Source of the DNA: Cupriavidus respiraculi
Lineage (GTDB): Bacteria > Pseudomonadota > Gammaproteobacteria > Burkholderiales > Burkholderiaceae
DNA: 64,000 bases
Assembly: GCF_914271545.1 (NCBI RefSeq)
Contig: NZ_CAJZAH010000001.1
Location: 1,612,001-1,676,000, forward strand
Direction of reading: 5' to 3'
A program made the translations under genes and the position numbers. A model generated the notes under the pieces. The model was not told the origin of the DNA. It was given only the letters and a program-made list of their open reading frames with translations, and searched no databases. Numbering within the stretch: the stretch's first letter is position 1; each line of letters begins with the position of its first letter. This document shows, one piece after another, positions 24,590 through 33,734 of the stretch.

Positions 24590-25753
24590 ATGACAACCGA
24601 CGCATCGATCGCGCCCCGCGCATGCACCGCCCAGCCGTCGCGGCTTCCTCCGGCGGACCCCATCGCCGCCGTGGTCCACGCCGATCCCTATCCGTACTAC
24701 CGCGAACTCGCCGCGCGCCGGCCTTTCCATCGCGACGACGCGCTCGGCGTGTGGGTGGCGGCGGGCGCGGCCGAGGTCGCGGCAGTGCTCGCCCATCCCG
24801 ACTGCGCGGTGCGGCCCGCGTCGCAGCCCGTGCCTGCGGCGCTGGATGGCAGCGCGGCGGGCGACCTGTTCGCGCGCCTCATCCGCATGAACGACGGCGC
24901 GCGCCATGCGCCGATGAAAGCCGTGGTGCGCGGCCAGATGGCGCGCATCGACCTGGCGGTGGCGCGTCGCCGTGCGCAGGATATCGCCGCGACGCTGGTT
25001 TTTGACGCGTCCGACGTGCCCGGCACGGTCAATCGCTGGATGTTCGCGCTGCCGGTGCTGACCGTCGCGGAATTGACGGGTTTGCCGCTGGCCGGGCACG
25101 CCGAGCTCGCGCCGCGCGTGGCGGCGTTCGCGGCGGCCATGTCGCCGCTTGCCACGCCGGCGGACATCGGGGCCGGGATCGCCGCCGCCCGCTGGCTGAT
25201 GCAATGGACCCCCGTGCCGGCCGCCGGCGCGGGGCGTACGGCCGGCATGCTGTCGGCACTGGCGGCCGCGGCGCGGGAGGTGGGGGTCGATACGCAGACC
25301 ATCGCCGCCAATGCGATCGGGCTGCTGGTGCAGGCGTGCGAGGCGACGGCCGGACTGGTGGGCAATACCCTGCTGCGGCTGGCACGCGAGCCGGGCGCGG
25401 GAGCCGGCGAAACCGGGCTGGCGGCGCTGGTCGGCCGCGTGCTGCGCGACGACCCTCCGATCCAGAACACGCGCCGCTTCGTCGCCGCCGATGCGGTAGT
25501 CTGCGGCGTGCCGCTCGCGCGCGGCGATACGGTGCTGGTGCTGCTGGCCGCGGCGTCGCATGACGACGCGCGGCGCGAGCGCGCATGGACCTTCGGCGAT
25601 GGCGGGCATGCCTGTCCCGGCGATGCGCTCGCCGCGGTCCTGGCCGAGGCGACGGTCGCGGCGCTGCTTGCCCGCGGCGTCGCGGCCGGCACGCTGGCGC
25701 GCGGATTCCGCTATCGGCCATCGGTCAACGCGCGCATTCCGCATTTCCTTTGA
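24590..25753 (+). CDS. Cytochrome P450-like protein, atypical core
   Basis: A 387-residue soluble P450-like protein. The haem-thiolate signature FGDGGHACPG is intact near the C terminus (about 341-350). The K-helix, however, reads VGRVLRDDPPIQNTRR where the invariant ExxR glutamate is expected, so Glu is replaced by Arg. The segment between LLAAASHDD and WTFGDGG is too short to hold the usual meander with its PERF-type arginine. The I-helix reads QACEAT, with Ala in the place of the usual catalytic Thr. It may be a degenerate or altered-chemistry P450. It lies 32 bases before a monooxygenase-fold gene. Confidence 0.8.
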   Translation: MTTDASIAPRACTAQPSRLPPADPIAAVVHADPYPYYRELAARRPFHRDDALGVWVAAGAAEVAAVLAHPDCAVRPASQPVPAALDGSAAGDLFARLIRMNDGARHAPMKAVVRGQMARIDLAVARRRAQDIAATLVFDASDVPGTVNRWMFALPVLTVAELTGLPLAGHAELAPRVAAFAAAMSPLATPADIGAGIAAARWLMQWTPVPAAGAGRTAGMLSALAAAAREVGVDTQTIAANAIGLLVQACEATAGLVGNTLLRLAREPGAGAGETGLAALVGRVLRDDPPIQNTRRFVAADAVVCGVPLARGDTVLVLLAAASHDDARRERAWTFGDGGHACPGDALAAVLAEATVAALLARGVAAGTLARGFRYRPSVNARIPHFL

Positions 25754-25785
25754 CGCAAGGCAGTCTTCCACGAAAGGGGTCGTTC

Positions 25786-26154
25786 ATGATCGCCGTCATC
25801 TTCGAAGTCGAACCGGCGCCGGGCCGGCAGGACGCGTACCTGGATATCGCCGCCCAGTTGCGGCCGACGCTGGAGGCCATCGATGGCTTTATCTCGGTCG
25901 AGCGCTTCCAGAGCCTGACGACGCCGGGCAAGCTGCTGTCGCTGTCCTTCTTCCGCGACGAGGCCGCGGTGCTGGCGTGGCGCAACACGCTCGATCATCG
26001 GCGTGCGCAGGCGGCCGGCCGCGGCGGCGTGTTCGCGGGCTACCGGCTGCGCGTCGCCCAGGTGCTGCGCGACTACGGCATGCACGAACGCGACGAGGCG
26101 CCGGCCGACAGCCGCGCCGTGCACGACGCGGGCGCGGCCCCGCGCGCCGGCTGA
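25786..26154 (+). CDS. Antibiotic biosynthesis monooxygenase (ABM) domain protein
   Basis: A 122-residue protein with a ferredoxin-like ABM fold: MIAVIFEVEPAPGRQDAYL, GFISVERFQS and LSLSFFRDEAAVLAWRN are typical. A C-terminal tail of about 25 residues is low in structure. These proteins act as cofactor-free monooxygenases, haem-binding or detoxifying proteins. It lies between the P450-like and TauE genes, probably in one operon. The actual reaction is unknown. Confidence 0.85.
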   Translation: MIAVIFEVEPAPGRQDAYLDIAAQLRPTLEAIDGFISVERFQSLTTPGKLLSLSFFRDEAAVLAWRNTLDHRRAQAAGRGGVFAGYRLRVAQVLRDYGMHERDEAPADSRAVHDAGAAPRAG

Positions 26155-26166
26155 AGGAGCTGTGGC

Positions 26167-26922
26167 ATGGATGCATCCGCGCTGCTGACGCACGCCGTCT
26201 TTATCGGCCTGACCTTCGTATTGGCCGGCTTCGTCAAGGGTGTGGTGGGCCTGGGCCTGCCCACGGTGGCCGTGGGTCTGCTCGGCCTGGTGATGCCGCC
26301 CGTGCAGGCGGCGGCCCTGCTGGTCGCGCCCTCGATGGTGACCAACGTCGTGCAACTGATGTCCGGCCCGCGCTTCGGCGCGCTGGTGCGGCGCCTGTGG
26401 CCGATGCTGGCCGGCATCGTCGTGGGCACGCTTGCCGTGGCCGCGATCGTCCCGGCCGGCGCTGTGGTGCACGCCACCACGGCGCTGGGCGTGGCGCTGA
26501 TCCTGTATGCGCTGGTTGGCCTGTTCTCCGTGAAGCTGGAGGTGGCGCGAGGCACGGAGCGCTGGCTGTCGCCATGGGTCGGGCTGGTGACCGGCGGTAT
26601 CACGGCCGTGACCGGCGTGTTCGTGATTCCGGCGGTGCCGTTCCTGCAAGGCATCGGCCTGGAAAAGGAAGAACTGGTGCAGGCGCTCGGCCTGTCCTTC
26701 ACCATCTCCACCGTCGCGCTGGCGATCAGCCTCGCCTTCGGCGGCGCGCTGCTGCACGGTCCCGTGGTCAGCGCGTCCCTGCTCGCGCTGCCGCCGGCGC
26801 TGGCCGGCATGTGGCTGGGCCAGAAGCTGCGCCACCGGATCGCGGCGCAGACGTTCCGGCGCTGCTTCTTCGTGGGGCTGCTCGTGCTGGGTGGGGAGCT
26901 GGCGTTGCGGGGCTTGCGGTAA
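26167..26922 (+). CDS. TauE/SafE-family membrane transporter
   Basis: A 251-residue membrane protein of about eight helices. It has the two TauE/SafE repeats, each opening with a glycine-rich stretch (FVLAGFVKGVVGLGLPTVAVG and VGLVTGGITAVTGVF). The family exports sulfite, sulfoacetate or organic acids. AAGGAG lies upstream of the ATG, only 12 bases after the ABM gene, so the three genes are likely co-transcribed. The substrate is unknown. Confidence 0.88.
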   Translation: MDASALLTHAVFIGLTFVLAGFVKGVVGLGLPTVAVGLLGLVMPPVQAAALLVAPSMVTNVVQLMSGPRFGALVRRLWPMLAGIVVGTLAVAAIVPAGAVVHATTALGVALILYALVGLFSVKLEVARGTERWLSPWVGLVTGGITAVTGVFVIPAVPFLQGIGLEKEELVQALGLSFTISTVALAISLAFGGALLHGPVVSASLLALPPALAGMWLGQKLRHRIAAQTFRRCFFVGLLVLGGELALRGLR

Positions 26923-27058
26923 GCATGGCGCCAGCAAGTCATACGAATTACATCGGGCGCCAAGGAACGCGATAGACGGACCGTCTTCGCCGGTCGCGCC
27001 CATTGCAACATTGGTGCGCGGCGCGGGATGCACGTCAGTCCGAAGGGATTGCGCGGTC

Positions 27059-27075
27059 AGGCACGCATCGTGCCT
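27059..27075. repeat. 7-bp inverted repeat upstream of esterase gene
   Basis: AGGCACG-cat-CGTGCCT is a perfect palindrome with a 3-base loop, 68 bases before the ATG of the PHB-depolymerase-like gene. It may be an operator; no factor is assigned. Confidence 0.4.
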
Positions 27076-27142
27076 CCGGAGAGGGCGAGCGGAGCGATCG
27101 CAACAGCGGTGCGCTTCATCGTCCTCATATACCGGGAGCATC

Positions 27143-28276
27143 ATGGCAAGACGATCACGCCGCACGAAGAATCCCTGGGCCGCACTGGGTAAAAGCGCGG
27201 CACGCAGCGCCGGGCGCGTGCAACGCGCGGTGGTGAGGGCCGTCACCAAGTCCGTGGTAGGTACCGCGGCGGGCCAGACCGCTGCCGTCCGTCGCGCCAC
27301 CAAGCGGGCGCTGTCCGGCATCGCGTCGCCGGCGCCGGTGCCGGTCAGCCGGGGCACCGGCCGCTGGGAAGAGGGCGTGTCCGGGCTTGGCGTGCTGGCG
27401 CAGCGCCGCTACCGTCTATTCATGCCGGCCGGCGTGTCGGCCGCGCGGCCGGCGCCCCTGCTCGTGCTGCTGCATGGCTGCGGACAGGATGCGGCCAGCT
27501 TTGCCGCCTGCACGCGCGTGGCCGCCGTGGCGCGCGCGCAGCGCTGCGTGGTGCTGATGCCCGAGCAGTCGCAGCGGGCCAATGCCCATCGCTGCTGGAA
27601 CTGGTTCCACAGCGCGCCGCAGGTGGCGGCCGAGGCCGGCACGCTGATGGCAATCGTCGATCATGTCTGCCGCAGCGGAGCCATCCGCATGGACCAGATC
27701 TACGTGTTCGGCCTGTCCGCCGGCGGCGCCATGGCACAGACGCTGGCCCTGCAGTATCCCGACCGCTTCGCCGCCGCCGGCTCGCATTCGGGCGCCGCAC
27801 CTCACCTGGCGCGCAATGCCTCGCAGGCGGCGCGGGTGATGCGCGGCCATGGCGGCGCGCATTCCGCCGCCGAGATCCAGGCGCTCAGCCTTTACCTTGC
27901 CGGCCGGCGGCCGCCGCCGCTGTTGCTGCTGCACGGCGATGCCGACCGCGTCGTCGCATTCGACAATGCCATCGCGTCGGCGTCGTTGTGGCAGGCGCTG
28001 GCGGCGCCGGATGCGCCGTCGGCGGCCGCGCCGCGCGGCATCCAGCGCGGCGCGCGGCGTGCTTGTACGGTGCTCGACTGGTGCCTGGACGGCAAGCCTT
28101 ACGTGCGGCTCGTGCGCGTGCAGGGGCTCTCGCATGCGTGGAGCGGCGGCGCGAGCGGCCAGGCCTATGCGGACGCGGTAGGGCCGGATGCGCTGCGGAT
28201 CGCCTTCGCGTTCTTTGCGCAGGCCACGGGCATCTCGGGCGCGGCGGCGCCGGTGCGGCGCCTGCGCGCGGCCTGA
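27143..28276 (+). CDS. PHB-depolymerase-family esterase with basic N-terminal tail
   Basis: A 377-residue alpha/beta hydrolase of the extracellular-type PHB depolymerase/feruloyl esterase family. The oxyanion region LLVLLHGCGQDAASFA and the lipase box FGLSAGGAMAQ give the nucleophile Ser; LLLLHGDADRVVAF supplies the Asp and LSHAWSGG the His. The first about 75 residues are rich in Arg, Lys, Ala and Val without a signal peptide, suggesting an intracellular, granule- or nucleic-acid-associated form. GGGAGC precedes the ATG. It stands alone, 220 bases after the TauE gene. Confidence 0.85.
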   Translation: MARRSRRTKNPWAALGKSAARSAGRVQRAVVRAVTKSVVGTAAGQTAAVRRATKRALSGIASPAPVPVSRGTGRWEEGVSGLGVLAQRRYRLFMPAGVSAARPAPLLVLLHGCGQDAASFAACTRVAAVARAQRCVVLMPEQSQRANAHRCWNWFHSAPQVAAEAGTLMAIVDHVCRSGAIRMDQIYVFGLSAGGAMAQTLALQYPDRFAAAGSHSGAAPHLARNASQAARVMRGHGGAHSAAEIQALSLYLAGRRPPPLLLLHGDADRVVAFDNAIASASLWQALAAPDAPSAAAPRGIQRGARRACTVLDWCLDGKPYVRLVRVQGLSHAWSGGASGQAYADAVGPDALRIAFAFFAQATGISGAAAPVRRLRAA

Positions 28277-28301
28277 CGCTGCCCGTAAGGCCGGCGCCGG
28301 C

Positions 28302-28625
28302 TCAGATCGCCGGCATGTCGACCACGAGGTCGGAGTCTGGATACGCCACGCACGGCAGGATATAGCCGTCTTCCTTTTCGTCGATGCTCAGGCCCGGCCA
28401 GGCAATGCGGTAGTGCACGTGGCCGGAGGCGAGCCGGCACATGCAGGTGCGGCACGTGCCGTTGCGGCACGAGCTGTCCATCGGCACGCCGGCGCGCAAC
28501 GCGGCCTGCAGGATGGTGGTGTCCGCCGCTGCGGCGAACTCGCGGCCGTCCGGCTCCAGCCGCACCCGATAGCCGGACTTGTCACCGTCCACGGGCGTTG
28601 CTTCGGACTCGCCGTCCGGCCTCAC
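28302..28625 (-). CDS. Plant-type 2Fe-2S ferredoxin
   Basis: A 107-residue ferredoxin. The cluster cysteines are in SCRNGTCRTCMC (C-x4-C-x2-C) and, 29 residues on, in YILPCVAYP. The start is a GTG at 28625 that overlaps the stop of the upstream YigZ-family gene (GTGA), so the two are coupled. It would act as a cytoplasmic electron carrier. No partner oxygenase is adjacent. Confidence 0.88.
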   Translation of the reverse strand: MRPDGESEATPVDGDKSGYRVRLEPDGREFAAAADTTILQAALRAGVPMDSSCRNGTCRTCMCRLASGHVHYRIAWPGLSIDEKEDGYILPCVAYPDSDLVVDMPAI

Positions 28626-29227
28626 GCCGCATCCTCCTCGTCCAGCGGGAAACGTGCGCGGCCGTGGGTGGCGTCGCGCAAGGCGATGCGGGCCTGCTCC
28701 GCGCCCGCTGCCGGCAGCCGGATCACCATGCGCACCGTGCCGCCATGCGCGCAGTCGGCCAGCGCATGGCCGGCGCTTTCGATCCAGCGCCGCACGCGCG
28801 CCTCGTCGGCGTAGTCGGCCTCGACCACCACGTTGGCATAGGCGATGCGCTCGATGCGCCGGGCGTCCTTCAACGCGGCGGCGATGGCATCGGTGTAGGC
28901 CCGTACCAGCCCGCCCGCGCCCAGCTTCACGCCGCCGTAGTAACGCACCACGGCGGCCAGCACACCGTCGAGCTCATGGTGGCGCAGCACTTCGAGAATC
29001 GGGCGGCCGGCGGTGCCCGAGGGTTCGCCGTCGTCGGACATGCCGGACTGGCCGCCGGCCAGCAGCGCCCAGCAGACATGGGTGGCGGTGGGATGTTCGG
29101 CGCGCAGGCGCTGCAGTTCGGCCATGGCGGCGTCCCGGTCGGGCACGGGAATGGCCAGGGCGATGAAGCGGCTCTTGCGGATGTCGATATCCGCCTGGAC
29201 CACGGAAGCTAGCGTATAGGTGGGCAC
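28622..29227 (-). CDS. yigZ: YigZ/IMPACT-family protein
   Basis: A 201-residue protein with the family signature SDDGEPSGTAGRPILEVL (about 68-85), VVRYYGGVKLGAGGL and a C-terminal DUF1949-like domain. The length matches YigZ when translation starts at the GTG at 29227, giving PTYTLASVVQADIDIRKSRFI at the N terminus. A longer frame upstream would run into the divergent methyltransferase gene. The family is linked to translation or nucleotide-binding functions, but its role in bacteria is unclear. It is coupled to the ferredoxin gene. Confidence 0.9.
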   Translation of the reverse strand: MPTYTLASVVQADIDIRKSRFIALAIPVPDRDAAMAELQRLRAEHPTATHVCWALLAGGQSGMSDDGEPSGTAGRPILEVLRHHELDGVLAAVVRYYGGVKLGAGGLVRAYTDAIAAALKDARRIERIAYANVVVEADYADEARVRRWIESAGHALADCAHGGTVRMVIRLPAAGAEQARIALRDATHGRARFPLDEEDAA

Positions 29228-29349
29228 GGCAAGGGGGGGATAATGCGCCGGCGCTGAGGCACGGCGCGACGGGGCGAGTGTAGCGCAGCCCCGCCCGCTG
29301 CCGGCTCGGCCAGCAATCCCGACCAATGCCGATCGGCAAGGAGACCACC

Positions 29350-29973
29350 ATGAGCGATGCCACCCCACCGGTAGCGCGACCCGCGCGCCGCCAGGCGCCG
29401 GCGACCGAGCGCAACCGCGATGCCATTCTCGACGTGCTGCGGCGCGTGCTCCCGCCCACCGGACTGGTGCTCGAGATCGCCAGCGGCACCGGCCAGCACG
29501 CGGTGCATTTCGCCGCCGCGCTGCCAGGGCTCACGTGGCAGCCTAGCGACCCGGACGCGGACTCGCGCGATTCCATCGCGGCATGGACCGCGCACGCGGG
29601 ACTGGGCAATGTGAAGGCGCCGCTGGCGCTCGACGTCACGCAGACGCCATGGCCGGTGCAGCAGGCCGACGCCGTGGTCTGCATCAACATGATCCATATC
29701 GCGCCGTGGGCCGCTGCGCAGGCGCTGATCGCTGGCGCCGGCCGCGTGCTGGGCGATGGCGGCGTCCTCTATCTCTACGGGCCGTACCGGCGCCACGGCG
29801 CGCACACCGCGCCGAGCAACGCGGCCTTCGACGCGCAGCTGCGCGCGAGCAATGCGGATTGGGGTGTGCGCGACATGGAGGCGGTGATCGCGCTGGGTGA
29901 GGCGGCAGGCTTTCGTTGCGACGAGCCGGTGCCGATGCCGGCCAACAACTTCAGCCTGATCCTGCGCAAATAG
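29350..29973 (+). CDS. DUF938-family SAM-dependent methyltransferase
   Basis: A 207-residue protein. The SAM-binding motif LVLEIASGTGQHAVHFA is at about 39-55. The conserved INMIHIAPW and LYGPYRRHGAHTAPSNAAFD segments identify the DUF938 group. AAGGAGA precedes the ATG at 29350. It is divergent from the YigZ gene and convergent with the TauE gene. The methyl acceptor is unknown. Confidence 0.88.
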   Translation: MSDATPPVARPARRQAPATERNRDAILDVLRRVLPPTGLVLEIASGTGQHAVHFAAALPGLTWQPSDPDADSRDSIAAWTAHAGLGNVKAPLALDVTQTPWPVQQADAVVCINMIHIAPWAAAQALIAGAGRVLGDGGVLYLYGPYRRHGAHTAPSNAAFDAQLRASNADWGVRDMEAVIALGEAAGFRCDEPVPMPANNFSLILRK

Positions 29974-29995
29974 CCGGGCGGCCGCGGCCGGCGGT

Positions 29996-30760
29996 TCAGC
30001 CGCGCACCAGCATGATCGCCGCCGTGGCGATCAGGCACAGCGAGAACGCGGCGCGCAGGCGCCGCTCGGGCATGCGGTGCGCGAGCGCCACGCCCCACGA
30101 GATCGTCAGCATGCCGCCGATCGACAGCGGGATGCCGGCCACCCAGTCGACATGGCCGGCGTGCGCATAGGTGGCCAGCGCCACCACCGCGCCCGGGGTC
30201 ACCAGCGCCAGCGCGAGCCCCTGTGCCGCTGCCTGCCGGAAGCCGAACAGCCCCACCAGCGCCGGCGCGGCGATCACGCCGCCGCCCACGCTGAAGAAGC
30301 CCGAGAACGCGCCGCCGATCACGCCTACCGCCGGAATCCAGCGCGGCGACAAGCGGGCCTGCTGCGCCGTGCTTTCGCGGCCTGGCAAGAGGCGCCACAG
30401 GAAGTACAGCGCCAGCCCGATCATGAAGCAGGCGAAGACCCTGCGCAGCACCACCGGATCCATCGCCGTGGCCAAGCGCGCGCTCGCATAGGTGGCCACG
30501 ACCGCCGACAAGCCCAGTACTACCGCAGTGCGCAGCGCGATATCGGCGCGGCGCCGGTATTGCCAGAAGCCGATCAGGACATTGGGCGCGATCATCACCA
30601 GCGCGGTGCCCTGCGCGAGCTGCTGGTCCATGCCGTACAGCAGGCCCAGCGCCGGAATGGCGATCAGGCCGCCGCCGATGCCGAAGAGTCCGCCTACCCC
30701 GCCCAGTACACCGCCGAGCACGAAGATCATCAGGGCGGACAGCAATTCTTGATAGGGCAT
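29996..30760 (-). CDS. TauE/SafE-family membrane transporter (second)
   Basis: A 254-residue membrane protein with duplicated glycine-rich motifs (GGVLGGVGGLFGIGGGLIAIP and GGAFSGFFSVGGGVIAAPAL), typical of TauE/SafE permeases. I use the ATG at 30760; an upstream in-frame ATG at 30826 adds 22 polar residues. Only weakly related by eye to the copy at 26167. The substrate is not inferable. Confidence 0.87.
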   Translation of the reverse strand: MPYQELLSALMIFVLGGVLGGVGGLFGIGGGLIAIPALGLLYGMDQQLAQGTALVMIAPNVLIGFWQYRRRADIALRTAVVLGLSAVVATYASARLATAMDPVVLRRVFACFMIGLALYFLWRLLPGRESTAQQARLSPRWIPAVGVIGGAFSGFFSVGGGVIAAPALVGLFGFRQAAAQGLALALVTPGAVVALATYAHAGHVDWVAGIPLSIGGMLTISWGVALAHRMPERRLRAAFSLCLIATAAIMLVRG

Positions 30761-31042
30761 CGGTAGTCGTCGGCTGAGCGGGGCACCGGGAACGGGCCGC
30801 CGGAAAAAGTCTGAATCATAAGACATGGATCGCCAACCCAGCCAAGCGCGTGCGGCAAGACGCGTTTACCCGGGGCTCGGCCCGTCGTTGTTTTTGCGCG
30901 CTGCAAGCCTTCTGTTAACTCCCTGAAAGCCGTTTGAAAATCCGCTCCGCTGGAATGCACCGGCGCTTCGCATGGCGATGGCGCGACCAGCCGCGTGCGC
31001 GCGAACCGACCGACGTTCCCGAGAAAGCTTCGAGACACCACT

Positions 31043-32473
31043 GTGCCTGTCCCCGTCCAACGCATTGCCATGGCGTGTGCGTCCGCCATGGTGCTCGCGC
31101 TGCTGGCCTGTCCGCCAGCCAGCGGCGCGCCCGGTGTCCCCGACACCCAACGCGCCGGGGCCGCCGGCTCTGGCGCGTCGTGCGCGGCGCCACCGCCCGG
31201 CGCCGCGCTGACCCTGGCCTGGGCCCGCGATCTCGCGCTCGCCTGCAATGCCGCGATCCAGGCCGCCCGCCGCGGCGGCGAGGCCGGTGCCGCCGATATC
31301 GAGGTGGCGGCACAGCGGCCCAATCCCGTACTCAGCCTGGGCGTGCAGAACATCAATCCGCAGGCGGGCGTGGGCTCGGGCAGCCTGCGCAACAAGACCG
31401 TGGACTCCATCGTGCGCGTCGATCAGTTGATCGAGACGGCCAACAAGGGCGGCCTGCGCGTCGATGCGGCGCGGGCCAACGCGGCGGCCGCCGACGAGCA
31501 GATCGAAGCGGTGGCCGCCGTCCAGACGGCGGCGCTGGAGCAGGCGTTCCACGATGCGGCGGTCGCCCAGGAACGCGTCTCGGTGCTGACCGAAGTGGTC
31601 GACCTGTTCCAGCGCACCGCACAGGCAAACCAGGCGCGGCTCAAGGCCGGCGACATGGCGCGCGCCGACGTGACGCGCCTCGACCTCGAGGGCCTGCGCG
31701 CGCAGGCCGACCTGCGCGAGGCCCGGGCCGCCAGCGTGCGGGGCCGGGCCGAACTGGCCGAGGCCATGGGCATCGCCGGCACGCTCGCGGACAACCCGCT
31801 GGTGCCGGCCTGGCCCGCGCTGGATGCCGGCCTGCCTTCCTTCGATGCCGCGCGGTTGCAGCGGCGCCCCGATATCGCCGCCGCCGAGGCACGCCTTAGG
31901 GCCGCGACGTTTGCGCGCGAACTGGCGCGCGCCGGCCGCGTGCCCGATGTCACGGTGGGCGCGCAGGCGGAGCACTACCCGGTGTCGGCCACGAACCAGC
32001 AGGGCAGCGGCAACAGCTTCGGCGTGTTCGTCACCATTCCGCTGTTCGTGCGCCATAGCAATGGCGGCGAGGCCCGCCGCGCCGAGGTCGACTACTACGC
32101 GGCGCTGGACGAGCGCAACCGCGTGCTGCTGGCCGCCCGCAACGAGCTGGCGCGCACGGACAGCCGGCTCGCCGCCGCGCGCGACGCGCTGCGGCAGATG
32201 CGCGAGTCGGTATTGCCGGGCGCCGAGCGCGTGGCGGCCGATGCCGAGTTCGCCTATGGCAAGGGCGCCACCGGTGTGCTCGAACTGCTGGACGCGCGTC
32301 GCGCGCTGCGCCAGACGCGCCTCGACGCCGCGGCGGCGCAGGGCGAATACGCCAACGCCATGTCTGCCTGGCTGGCCGCGCGCCGGCTTTCGACCCTTGC
32401 TCCGGCCACCGCCACGCCGGTGCAGCTCAACGACAACCCCGAAGAGAGTCCCGCAGATGCTCCGCGCCGCTGA
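31043..32473 (+). CDS. CzcC-type outer-membrane factor of RND efflux system
   Basis: A 476-residue TolC-like channel protein. A signal peptide ending PPASGA precedes long coiled helices and two outer-membrane efflux repeats (QRPNPVLSLGVQNINPQAGVG, and AYGKGATGVLELLDARRALRQT near the C terminus). It forms the outer-membrane exit duct for the CzcB- and CzcA-like proteins that follow. The start is uncertain: GTG at 31043 gives a signal peptide with a positive n-region, and ATG at 31070 is the alternative. It overlaps the next gene by 17 bases. Confidence 0.88.
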   Translation: MPVPVQRIAMACASAMVLALLACPPASGAPGVPDTQRAGAAGSGASCAAPPPGAALTLAWARDLALACNAAIQAARRGGEAGAADIEVAAQRPNPVLSLGVQNINPQAGVGSGSLRNKTVDSIVRVDQLIETANKGGLRVDAARANAAAADEQIEAVAAVQTAALEQAFHDAAVAQERVSVLTEVVDLFQRTAQANQARLKAGDMARADVTRLDLEGLRAQADLREARAASVRGRAELAEAMGIAGTLADNPLVPAWPALDAGLPSFDAARLQRRPDIAAAEARLRAATFARELARAGRVPDVTVGAQAEHYPVSATNQQGSGNSFGVFVTIPLFVRHSNGGEARRAEVDYYAALDERNRVLLAARNELARTDSRLAAARDALRQMRESVLPGAERVAADAEFAYGKGATGVLELLDARRALRQTRLDAAAAQGEYANAMSAWLAARRLSTLAPATATPVQLNDNPEESPADAPRR

Positions 32474-33734
32474 TATCCCGTTGACCGCCGCTGCTTCGCT
32501 GCCCGTCACGCCGGGCCGGCCCCCGTCCCTGCGGCTGATGGCCGTGGCCGTCATCACGCTGGCGCTCGCCGCCTGCGGACCGAAGGAGGCGCCGCCCCGC
32601 GCCGACGAGCCCGTGGTCAACGGGCAGACCATCGCCTTTCCCGCCAGCATGCGCGCCGCCAGCGGTATCGCGAGCGAGCGTGTCGCCAGTGGCGGCGAAC
32701 GCGTGCTGACCCTGCCCGGACGCCTGGCCTGGAACGAGGACCGCACCGTGCGGGTCGCCAGCCCCTTCGCCGGCCGCGTCACCGCGATGCTGGTGGAGCC
32801 CGGGGCCACGGTCAGGGCGGGCCAGCCGCTGGCGACGCTCGCCTCGGCCGACTTCGGCGCGGCACAGGCGGACGTGCGCAAGGCCGCCGCGGAAGCGGCC
32901 GTCGCGTCCAAGGCCCTGGCGCGCCAGCGCGAGCTCTATGACGCTGGCATCGTCGCGCAGAAGGAACTGGAACAGGTGCAGGCCGAGGCGGCCCGCGCGA
33001 GCGCCGAACTGCAGCGCAGCCAGGGCGCGCTGCGCCAGTACGACGCTGGCGCAGCGGCGCCCGGGGACCGCGCGGGCACCGGCTTCGCGTTGCGCTCGCC
33101 GATCGCCGGCGTGGTGGTGGAGCGCAATCTCAATCCGGGCATGGAGGTGCGGCCCGACCAGCAGGGCGCACCGCTCTTCCTGGTCACCGATCCCACTACC
33201 CTGTGGGCGCAGCTCGATGCCGCCGAATCGGACCTCAAGCTGTTCCGCCCTGGCGTGACGGTGTCGCTGACCACCGCCGCGTACCCCGACGAGCGCTTTC
33301 CCGCCACGGTGGTAAAGGTGGCCGACTATGTCGATCCGGCCGCGCGCAGCATCAAGGTGCGCCTGTCGGTGCCCAACGCGGACCGCCGCCTGAAGGCCGA
33401 GATGTTCGTCACGGCGAAGCTCCAGGCCGCCGCCTTCGCCGGCATCGCGGTGCCCGAGAAAGCCGTGTTCCTGGCCGACAACCGCAACTATGTCTTCGTG
33501 CGCACCGCCGCCGCCACGTTCGAGCGGCGGCAAGTGAAGCTCGGCGCCAGTCTGCCCGGCACCACCGAGGTCACCGACGGCCTGCACGACGGCGACGCGG
33601 TGGTGACCGACGGCAACCTGTACCTGCAGGACATCCTGCGCGATGCGACCGCGGTCGCCGATGCCCGCGCCGCGCAGGCGGGACTGGCCGCGCGCGGCGG
33701 CAACGACGGCGGCAAAGAGGGCGGCGCGCGATGA
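32457..33734 (+). CDS. CzcB-type periplasmic adaptor lipoprotein
   Basis: A 425-residue membrane-fusion protein. A lipobox LALAAC (Cys about residue 41) predicts a lipid anchor. Split biotinyl/lipoyl halves (SPFAGRVTAMLVEPGATVRAGQPLA and FALRSPIAGVVVERNLNPGM) bracket a coiled-coil hairpin, followed by beta-barrel and membrane-proximal domains. The stop overlaps the start of the pump gene (ATGA). No His-rich N-terminal metal domain is present, unlike CzcB itself. Confidence 0.9.
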   Translation: MLRAADIPLTAAASLPVTPGRPPSLRLMAVAVITLALAACGPKEAPPRADEPVVNGQTIAFPASMRAASGIASERVASGGERVLTLPGRLAWNEDRTVRVASPFAGRVTAMLVEPGATVRAGQPLATLASADFGAAQADVRKAAAEAAVASKALARQRELYDAGIVAQKELEQVQAEAARASAELQRSQGALRQYDAGAAAPGDRAGTGFALRSPIAGVVVERNLNPGMEVRPDQQGAPLFLVTDPTTLWAQLDAAESDLKLFRPGVTVSLTTAAYPDERFPATVVKVADYVDPAARSIKVRLSVPNADRRLKAEMFVTAKLQAAAFAGIAVPEKAVFLADNRNYVFVRTAAATFERRQVKLGASLPGTTEVTDGLHDGDAVVTDGNLYLQDILRDATAVADARAAQAGLAARGGNDGGKEGGAR

